Assembly (NCBI GenBank): GCA_020638975.1 | Contig: JACKHN010000015.1 | Location: 88,338 to 152,337 of the forward strand | Source: Planctomycetaceae bacterium | GTDB lineage: Bacteria; Planctomycetota; Planctomycetia; Pirellulales; Pirellulaceae | DNA length: 64,000 nucleotides | Reading direction: 5' to 3' | Shown: positions 58,616 through 64,000 of the stretch, piece after piece | How positions within the stretch are numbered: the first letter of the stretch is position 1 | Layout of the letters: each line of letters opens with the position of its first letter | Program-made: the position numbers and the translations under genes | The notes under the pieces: model-generated | The model's input: only the letters and a program-made list of their open reading frames with translations | What the model was told of the DNA's origin: nothing | The model's database searches: none

Positions 58616-59494
58616 CTAAGCTTCATTGTCCGACTCCACTTCTCGGATCATCCGTAAAAAGTCGCCGGCCGTTTGCGGACGCTGTGCGGGACTAGGTAGC
58701 AGGCACTGCATGATCGCTCGGGCCAGTGTCTGATTGAGTTGTGGAGCGTAGGTGAGAATATCTTCGGGCGCTGTACCGCTGTAAGCCAATGCGGATATCG
58801 CGGGTTTGTCCGATACGGGCCATGGCAATTCAAATGCACACAGTTGGTACGCCGTCATCCCGAACGAGAAGATATCCAACCGCTGATCAGTCTTATGCCG
58901 GCGACTCACTTCCGGGGCCATATAGGCAGGTGTGCCAGTTCGGTTTCCCGGCTGCATAAACGGTTCGGTGGCCGGCAAAGAAAGCCCGAAGTCAATCAGC
59001 TTCACCGATGCAGCGTCGAGCGAGCAAATGAAATTCCGCGGGCAGATATCTCGATGGATGTATCCTTCGCGATGAACGTAGTCGATTGCTTCCGCCATTT
59101 GACGGATCAAATTCAGCCGCTTGCCCTGGAGAATGGTGTCTTCGTCTTTAATCAGTGCGTGAAGTCCCTGTCCGTCGAGAAACTCCATCACTAAGAAACG
59201 CAGCCCGTTCTTCGTCGTGCCGTAGTCAAAGGTTTCGACCACGTTGGGATGCTTGAGCTTGATCGCGATTTCGCCTTCGCTGGGCTTTTTCATGCCTTGA
59301 AAGCGGGCTTCAAACGCAGTCAATTTCTCCTGATCGGCGATCTTCAGACCAACGATTTGATCGGTCTTGCGATCCCGCGCCATATAGAACTTGGACATTG
59401 TGCCCGAGACGGCTTCACGCAACAGCTCGTAACGAGCCAGCACGTCCAGCGACTCCTTGCCCAGCAGACCTTTCAACTTGTCGAGAAAGCTCAT
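58616..59494 (-). CDS. Serine/threonine protein kinase
   Basis: The 292-residue protein has the Hanks-type kinase set: an ATP-binding loop with VSGTMSKFYMARDRK (glycine-poor), ATP lysine in VGLKIADQEK, catalytic loop HRDICPRNF, DFGLSLPA and GTPAYMAPEVSRRHKTDQRL. The catalytic Asp (HRD) and DFG Asp are present, and the loop has the N of HRDxxxxN. It has no transmembrane tail. The kinase precedes accD on the complementary side, with 26 bp between the two on the same strand, so it may be in an operon with accD; substrates are unknown. Confidence 0.88.
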   Translation of the reverse strand: MSFLDKLKGLLGKESLDVLARYELLREAVSGTMSKFYMARDRKTDQIVGLKIADQEKLTAFEARFQGMKKPSEGEIAIKLKHPNVVETFDYGTTKNGLRFLVMEFLDGQGLHALIKDEDTILQGKRLNLIRQMAEAIDYVHREGYIHRDICPRNFICSLDAASVKLIDFGLSLPATEPFMQPGNRTGTPAYMAPEVSRRHKTDQRLDIFSFGMTAYQLCAFELPWPVSDKPAISALAYSGTAPEDILTYAPQLNQTLARAIMQCLLPSPAQRPQTAGDFLRMIREVESDNEA

Positions 59495-59520
59495 CGCCGA
59501 AATGCCTGTTTGCTGGATGC

Positions 59521-60354
59521 CTATTTGCCGCAGTAGTCGATGGTCCGCGCGATCTCGCTTTTCAGCTTGTCGCGAGAGACAATGCGATCAATAAAGCCAT
59601 GTTCGAGCAGGAATTCGCTCGTCTGGAAACCCTTTGGCAATTCGATCTTGAGCGTTGCCTTGATCGTTCGGGGACCTGCAAAACCGATCAGTGCTCGCGG
59701 CTCAGCATAAACGACGTCACCTAGCGATGCGAAGCTCGCCGCGACTCCGCCCATCGTCGGGTTTGTGAGCACCGAAATATAAAGACCGCCCGATTCGCTG
59801 TATCGAGCCAACGCGGCAGAGACTTTCGCCATCTGCATCAGCGAAAGGATGCCTTCGTGCATGCGAGCACCACCACCCGATCCGCTCACGATGATCAGCG
59901 GCAACCGTCGCTCCGTGGCTTGTTCGACCAATCGAGCCAAACGTTCGCCGACGACCGACCCCATGCTGCCCATGAAAAAGGCCGAATCGGTGACGCCGAA
60001 CGCAACGCGCCGAGCGCGAATCATGCCCGTGCCAGTGATCGCGGCGTCGCTCAACCCGGTGAGTTTCTGTTCGGACTTCAGCTTCTCGGCGTAAGGCCGC
60101 TTGTCAACGAACTCCAAGGGGTCGGCCGGATGGAGATTCGCGTCCCATTCCTCGAACGTTCCCTCGTCCAGAACCTGAACAATCCGATCCTTGGCGGAAA
60201 CGTAAAAGTGATGCTCGCATTCCGGACACACGTTCAGCCGCTCTTCCGCAGCCTTGCGGAACACCGTGGCCTGACATCCAGGACACTTCAACCACAACCC
60301 CTCGGGGACTCCGCGTTTTTCTCGTTTGGTTGCTGTTTGAACTTGCTCGTTCAT
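59521..60354 (-). CDS. accD: Acetyl-CoA carboxylase carboxyltransferase subunit beta AccD
   Basis: The 277-residue protein carries the N-terminal zinc ribbon (C24, C27, C43, C46 in CPGCQATV and VCPECEHHF). The carboxyltransferase core includes GMIRARRVAFGVTDSAFFMG, IIVSGSGGGARMHEGILSLM and MGGVAASFASLGDVVYAEP. With AccA it moves the carboxyl group from biotin to acetyl-CoA for fatty-acid synthesis. accA, accB and accC are not in the window. The C-terminal segment FLLEHGFIDRIVSRDKLKSE is the normal end. Confidence 0.95.
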   Translation of the reverse strand: MNEQVQTATKREKRGVPEGLWLKCPGCQATVFRKAAEERLNVCPECEHHFYVSAKDRIVQVLDEGTFEEWDANLHPADPLEFVDKRPYAEKLKSEQKLTGLSDAAITGTGMIRARRVAFGVTDSAFFMGSMGSVVGERLARLVEQATERRLPLIIVSGSGGGARMHEGILSLMQMAKVSAALARYSESGGLYISVLTNPTMGGVAASFASLGDVVYAEPRALIGFAGPRTIKATLKIELPKGFQTSEFLLEHGFIDRIVSRDKLKSEIARTIDYCGK

Positions 60355-60420
60355 ATTCCTGTTTCGCCTTTGAAGACGTTCTTCTCGTTTGGATGCCTCG
60401 CGCTCACCATCACGCGCTCA

Positions 60421-61035
60421 CTACGTTGCAATTGGCGTTTGCGCCACCGCCGCTTTACCTCCAGGCGTCATTTGAAATGCTTCCCAACCACCGCCCTGGC
60501 ATTCCGCTCGCCATAGGTCGCCGAGGGTACTTTCTTTCAAGAGACTCATGAGGACGCTCGTGAGGGGTTCCGGGACGACGATCGCAATGACGCCATCCTT
60601 ATGCTTTTTGATCAGTTTCGCAAGCGTCGTTTCGACGCGAGCTTTTACATCGGCAAGCCGTTCGCCCTCAGGGGGGCACACCGTCTCTGGATGCTCCTGC
60701 CACTGGCGATAGACTTTGGGCTGCTGTTGTTTCACTTCTTCGATGCGTTTGCCGTGCCAGAGACCGTGATTCAAGTTCTTGAGGCCCTTTAACGACTTGG
60801 CCTTCATGTCGCGGCTCTTCGTCAACAACTCGGCGGTTTGTTCGCAACACTGGCAGGGAGACATATAGATCGCGTCGATTTCCTGGCTGGCTAACTCGTC
60901 GATGGTCTGGGCAACTTGGGCCGTTCCGTTTTCATTCAACGGGATATCGAGCGTGCCCTTAATCCGACCTTGCTCGTCGAAGTCGGTCACACCGGGCCGG
61001 ATTAGGAGGATCTTTAACATAGCTTTATCGCCCAT
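60421..61035 (-). CDS. Histidine-phosphatase-fold protein lacking the catalytic His
   Basis: The 204-residue protein matches the phosphoglycerate-mutase-type fold: LIRPGVTDFDEQGRIKGTLD at the start, NENGTAQVAQTIDEL, SPCQCCEQTAELL and LWHGKRIEEV. The family's RHG catalytic motif reads RPG here, so the phosphate-accepting His is missing; the second conserved His (usually VSHG) reads VVPEP. It probably lacks phosphatase activity and may bind a ligand or partner. It starts 2 bp after the rpe stop, so it is translated with rpe. Confidence 0.75.
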   Translation of the reverse strand: MGDKAMLKILLIRPGVTDFDEQGRIKGTLDIPLNENGTAQVAQTIDELASQEIDAIYMSPCQCCEQTAELLTKSRDMKAKSLKGLKNLNHGLWHGKRIEEVKQQQPKVYRQWQEHPETVCPPEGERLADVKARVETTLAKLIKKHKDGVIAIVVPEPLTSVLMSLLKESTLGDLWRAECQGGGWEAFQMTPGGKAAVAQTPIAT

Positions 61036-61037
61036 CT

Positions 61038-61727
61038 CTAAACCGTTAAAGTCAAATTGGTAAGCTGGTTCACGGCGTCGCGATAATCTGGTTCGCGAAA
61101 GATCGCCGACCCGACGACGAGCAATTGTGCCCCCGCCGCTTGGCAGTCACGGATCGTCTTGCCGTTCACGCCACCATCGACTTCTAAAAGTGTCTTGTCA
61201 TCAACGAGTTGCTTGAGTACTCGCAGCTTCTCCAACGCGACCGGCTGGAAGCTTTGGCCGCCAAAGCCTGCTTCGACGCTCATCACGAGTACCAGATCGC
61301 ACAGCGACAGGCAGTCCTCGATCGACTCGACGGAAGTGTTCGGGTTGATCGCGAGACCTGCTCCGCAATCGCGATCGCGGATTTGGGCAAGTGCGTCTCC
61401 CGGCGATTCGACCGCTTCTGCGTGAATCGTGATGATGTCCGCGCCAGCGTCGTAAAACTGCTGGATGTACTGTTGCGGCTGCTTGATCATGAGGTGAACA
61501 TCCAAAGGCAGATCCGTCAGCCTACGACAAGCCTCGACGATCGGCATTCCATAGGTCAAGTTCGGTACGAACTGGCCGTCCATCACGTCCAGATGCAAGG
61601 CTCGTACGCCAGCTGCTTCGAGTTGCCGGATCTCGCGTTCCAGATTCCCGAAATCACACAGCAGCAACGATGGAAGCACCGCCGCCGGAGCTTTACGTAA
61701 CTCAACAAGGTGCCGGCGTCGTGACAT
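61038..61727 (-). CDS. rpe: Ribulose-phosphate 3-epimerase Rpe
   Basis: The 229-residue TIM-barrel enzyme interconverts ribulose-5-phosphate and xylulose-5-phosphate in the pentose phosphate pathway. Signatures are PSLLLCDFGNLEREIRQLEA, LHLDVMDGQFVPNLTYGMPI (metal/catalytic His and Asp), PLDVHLMIKQP, ITIHAEA, VLVMSVEAGFGGQSFQPVAL and LEVDGGVNGKTI. It is followed by the phosphatase-like gene 2 bp on. Confidence 0.95.
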   Translation of the reverse strand: MSRRRHLVELRKAPAAVLPSLLLCDFGNLEREIRQLEAAGVRALHLDVMDGQFVPNLTYGMPIVEACRRLTDLPLDVHLMIKQPQQYIQQFYDAGADIITIHAEAVESPGDALAQIRDRDCGAGLAINPNTSVESIEDCLSLCDLVLVMSVEAGFGGQSFQPVALEKLRVLKQLVDDKTLLEVDGGVNGKTIRDCQAAGAQLLVVGSAIFREPDYRDAVNQLTNLTLTV

Positions 61728-61956
61728 AGGGCAAGTGGTCTGTGGGTGATCGAGAAAGCTGTAGAGATTTCTACTGCGAGCGACTCAGGTGATCATTAAC
61801 ACCGGATTTGTAAGGAGCTGGCTCTGGTTACTTCTGGGTCAGAGCGTTGCCGCGAGCGATCGGGAGAGTTGTGAAGCTTAACAAGGTTCTTATTGTAACA
61901 GCGAGCTGAACCGACGCCAACGCGAGCCTGCCCGCAGTGGTGCAACATGTTCGTGA

Positions 61957-62706
61957 CTAGTCACTTACGTCAAATTCCTGGCTCTGCGGTAGCTCGTCAA
62001 TGCTGGCCATTCCAAAGAGATCGAGAAAGCGGTCGGTCGTGTAGTACATTGGCACACGCGGATTTTCTTCGGTGCGTTCGATGCGCAGCAGCTCGCGGCG
62101 GACGAGTTGCGATAAGACGGCACCGCTGGATTGGCCCCGCAACTGGCTGACCGAGTCGCGCGTGATCGGCTGGCGGTAAGCAACCATCGCCAGCACATCG
62201 ATCGCCGGCTGCGACAGCTTGGCTTCGCGGACTCGGCCGTAGAACTTGTCCCGCAATCGAGCAAATTCAGGCCGGAGCTGCATGGTGTACCCGGCCCCTG
62301 CGGAGACGATATGGTAGGGGCAAGCCTCCGCGTCGTAAGCGTCGTTCAGCTCGCGAACAAGTTCGTCGATCTCGCGAGGGCTTACGCCACGCATTAGGCC
62401 GGCAACCAGCCGTCCGGAGAGCGGTTCGTTGTTCGAGCTGCCAACAAATAACATCGACTCGAGGATGCTGCGCGGAGTGACTTCGACTTCGCCGGACTCT
62501 TCTTCCTGCTCGTCAAGCTCGTCCTCCTCTCCCTCGTCTTCGTCGATCTCTTCCGGCTGATAGGGATCGGCTCCGCCGTCGATCAGCTGAGCATATGCTT
62601 CACTGAGGTCTTCGAGCGATAAGCCGTGATCGTCGGACGGATGGGCGAGCCCGTCCAATCCGAGATCTTCGGCAGTAGTTTCGTTCTCGATGTGTTTGCG
62701 ACCCAT
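61957..62706 (-). CDS. scpB: SMC-ScpB complex subunit ScpB
   Basis: I chose the ATG at 62706, although an upstream ATG at 62742 is possible; neither has a clear Shine-Dalgarno. The product of about 249 residues has an acidic N-terminus (EEIDEDEGEEDELDEQEEES), two winged-helix domains (ILESMLFVGSSNNEPLSGRL and LSQPAIDVLAMVAYRQPITR), and the ScpB C-terminal block SGAVLSQLVRRELLRIERTE. It works with SMC and ScpA in chromosome condensation. ScpA is not visible here. The long acidic insert is unlike E. coli/B. subtilis forms and common in this phylum. Confidence 0.88.
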   Translation of the reverse strand: MGRKHIENETTAEDLGLDGLAHPSDDHGLSLEDLSEAYAQLIDGGADPYQPEEIDEDEGEEDELDEQEEESGEVEVTPRSILESMLFVGSSNNEPLSGRLVAGLMRGVSPREIDELVRELNDAYDAEACPYHIVSAGAGYTMQLRPEFARLRDKFYGRVREAKLSQPAIDVLAMVAYRQPITRDSVSQLRGQSSGAVLSQLVRRELLRIERTEENPRVPMYYTTDRFLDLFGMASIDELPQSQEFDVSD

Positions 62707-62734
62707 AGCGGAACTATAGCGCGGGGAGCGAACA

Positions 62735-62869
62735 TTCGGCAATAGCAGGCGGTGAGCCAGGGCAGGCGAAGGGGTCGGGAGTCTTTTTCGGCCAAACGCT
62801 CATTCAATCGTGAGTGGTCTCGCCGAAAAAGACTCCCGACCCCTTCGCTCCTCCGGCAATAGCAGACGG
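62735..62869. repeat. Inverted repeat GGGGTCGGGAGTCTTTTTCGG with direct flanking repeats
   Basis: A perfect 26-bp inverted repeat (62767-62792 and 62822-62847) has a 29-nt spacer. It is flanked by direct repeats CGGCAATAGCAGGCGG (about 62737-62752) and CGGCAATAGCAGACGG (about 62854-62869), 15 of 16 identical, which looks like a duplicated target. Unlike the other families, its arms are not internally palindromic. It lies ahead of scpB. Confidence 0.75.
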
Positions 62870-62879
62870 TCGGCAAAGC

Positions 62880-63725
62880 CTACCAGCGTTTCGCGTATTC
62901 CGCCTTCATAAATGCCAATCCGTCGCTGGCCAATTGCTCTTCGCTCTCGTACATCCTTCGCCAGATCTTCGTCGCGGCGACAAGTTCCGGGAGAGCCAGC
63001 CCAAATGCCTCGATCATCAGCCAGCCGTCATAGCCAATCTCCTTCAGCGTATCGAAGTTCTCGGCCCAGCGTACGTTGCCGCTGCCGGGAGTGCTGCGAT
63101 CGTTTTCTGAAATGTGAACGTGGCAGCAAACGTCGGCACAGCTGCGAATGGCGTCGGCGATGCTTTTCTCTTCGATGTTGGCGTGGAAAGTATCGTACAT
63201 CATCCGGCAGTTCGGATGATCCACTTCTTTGACGAAACGAGCCGAGTCGGCATGCGTGTTGAGTAGGTACGTCTCAAAACGATTCAAGCATTCGACACCC
63301 AGTGTGACTCCGACGGTCCCAGCATGTTCGGCAACTTGCCGCATGCTATCGACGCCCCACTTCCACTCGTCGGCAGTTGGCCCCTGCCCCGAGAACACTC
63401 CCAGTGCGGAATGATACGGACCAACAATGTGCGTGGCTCCCGCCGCAGCACAGCAATCGAGCGCCTTCTTCGTATTCGCGATGCCTGCGTCTCGAACGGC
63501 CTTGCTCGGGCTGATGGGGTTATCTTCTTCGCCCCGCACCGTGACTGCTGTCCGCTCCAGACCGACTTCGTCAAGATGCTTGCCCCAGGCAGCGTAATCA
63601 AGATCGAGATTGAATAACGGTAGTTCTACGCCGTCATAGCCCATCTTTTTCAGGGACGCCAGAACGGGCTTCAAGTCGTCGTTCAGTTCTCCGGACCACA
63701 GCAGCAGGTTCATTCCAAATTTCAT
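62880..63725 (-). CDS. Xylose-isomerase-like TIM-barrel protein
   Basis: The 281-residue protein starts after GAGGAG (63733-63738, minus strand), which lies directly beside a palindromic repeat. It shows the sugar-phosphate isomerase/epimerase pattern: KFGMNLLLWSGELNDDLKP, YDGVELPLFNLDLDYAAWGK, VTLGVECLNRFETYLLNTHA (metal Glu), MMYDTFHANIEEKS (Asp/His) and CCHVHISENDRSTPGSGNVR (His/Asp). D-tagatose- or hydroxypyruvate-isomerase-like activity is possible; the substrate is not known. Confidence 0.85.
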   Translation of the reverse strand: MKFGMNLLLWSGELNDDLKPVLASLKKMGYDGVELPLFNLDLDYAAWGKHLDEVGLERTAVTVRGEEDNPISPSKAVRDAGIANTKKALDCCAAAGATHIVGPYHSALGVFSGQGPTADEWKWGVDSMRQVAEHAGTVGVTLGVECLNRFETYLLNTHADSARFVKEVDHPNCRMMYDTFHANIEEKSIADAIRSCADVCCHVHISENDRSTPGSGNVRWAENFDTLKEIGYDGWLMIEAFGLALPELVAATKIWRRMYESEEQLASDGLAFMKAEYAKRW

Positions 63726-63738
63726 CGTTGTTCTCCTC

Positions 63739-63800
63739 GTAGGTCAGGCTGTGCCTGACGGGATTTCATATTGGGTCATGTCAGGCACGGCCTGACCTAC
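63739..63800. repeat. Nested palindrome, family F (GTAGGTCAGGCTGTGCCTGAC)
   Basis: The arms GTAGGTCAGGCTGTGCCTGA (63739-63758) and TCAGGCACGGCCTGACCTAC (63781-63800) are inverted with a 22-nt spacer. Each is itself a hairpin (GTCAGGC-TGT-GCCTGAC). It abuts the Shine-Dalgarno of the TIM-barrel gene. Confidence 0.9.
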
Positions 63801-63823
63801 TCGTTGTCTTGTTGATCCTTGCG

Positions 63824-64000
63824 TTATCCTTCGCCTGCAAGCAGTTCCGCAGATCGGTGTCGGACCAAACGGCGTGCTTCAGGAAAGAACTTAGTGAGAT
63901 CTTGGGGTAACGCTGGCAACCGAACACGTCGCATGACGTTGTTCAGCCGAAACAGCAGTTTGCCATCCTCGGCGTAGTCGTACAAGAACCGCTCGGCGGA
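63824..64000 (-). CDS. C-terminal fragment of an unidentified gene
   Basis: The last 58 codons before a TAA stop of a gene that runs off the right edge. The translation has the pattern ERFLYDYAEDGKLLFRLNN, then ALPQDLTKFFPEARRLVRHR, a basic, helical end. No family is recognised. The frame runs continuously from 64000 to the stop at 63824. Confidence 0.5.
   Translation of the reverse strand, partial: SAERFLYDYAEDGKLLFRLNNVMRRVRLPALPQDLTKFFPEARRLVRHRSAELLAGEG

Overview
The window looks like a chromosomal segment of a planctomycete, most likely of the order Pirellulales. Supporting this are several DUF1559 pseudopilin-like proteins, DUF1549/DUF1553 cytochrome-type proteins paired with DUF1501 proteins, many Tat-type exported enzymes, carboxypeptidase-regulatory-like repeats, a formylmethanofuran:tetrahydromethanopterin formyltransferase and moderately high GC content. 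I see no tRNA, rRNA, CRISPR array, phage module or transposase gene.

Layout. 1-6 kb: exported proteins of unknown role, including a Rieske protein with an SHD1 tail. 6.6-12.8 kb: three exported carbohydrate-type enzymes. 13.2-18 kb: an Rrf2 regulator, selD, a YjbR-like protein and a GlnD-like protein. 18.4-25.7 kb: a lipoprotein with a DUF1559 protein, a sugar isomerase-like protein and a DUF1549/DUF1501 gene group. 25.8-28.9 kb: MscS channel, a candidate small RNA or long leader, and a double-GGDEF protein. 29-30.8 kb: an FG-GAP protein and a thioesterase. 30.9-37.6 kb: a minus-strand run folE, membrane protein, zinc ribbon protein, FAD/FeS oxidoreductase, moaD, moaE, moaA. 37.7-42.4 kb: a second minus-strand run with two carboxypeptidase-regulatory-like proteins, pncC and an NMN-adenylyltransferase-like gene. 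43-55 kb: hypotheticals, a DUF11 lipoprotein, a LigD-PE-like protein, a cysteine desulfurase next to a KaiC-like ATPase, and two DUF1559 genes, one of them decayed. 55.5-64 kb: CAP protein, sulfite-oxidase-like enzyme, ftr, a protein kinase, accD, a phosphatase-like protein, rpe, scpB and a TIM-barrel protein.

Main result. Two genes appear to carry an in-frame UGA read as selenocysteine, so automatic gene calling truncates both. One is selD: the UGA is codon 17, exactly where E. coli SelD has its catalytic Cys17, with Lys20 conserved. The other is an exported carboxypeptidase-regulatory-like protein (38881-40095, minus), where UGA is codon 52 in a U-P-S-C-Y-R-D-C motif. Both UGAs are followed by GC-rich hairpins with very similar sequence (GCGC stem, AGGU loop), which resemble bacterial SECIS elements. 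The second gene would be an unusual exported selenoprotein in an operon with pncC.

Second theme. Intergenic gaps are filled by several families of long inverted repeats. In most of them each arm is itself a small palindrome. Some are wrapped in outer terminal inverted repeats with apparent 10-bp target duplications, so they behave like small non-autonomous mobile elements. Several sit exactly between convergent genes, where they may also end transcription.
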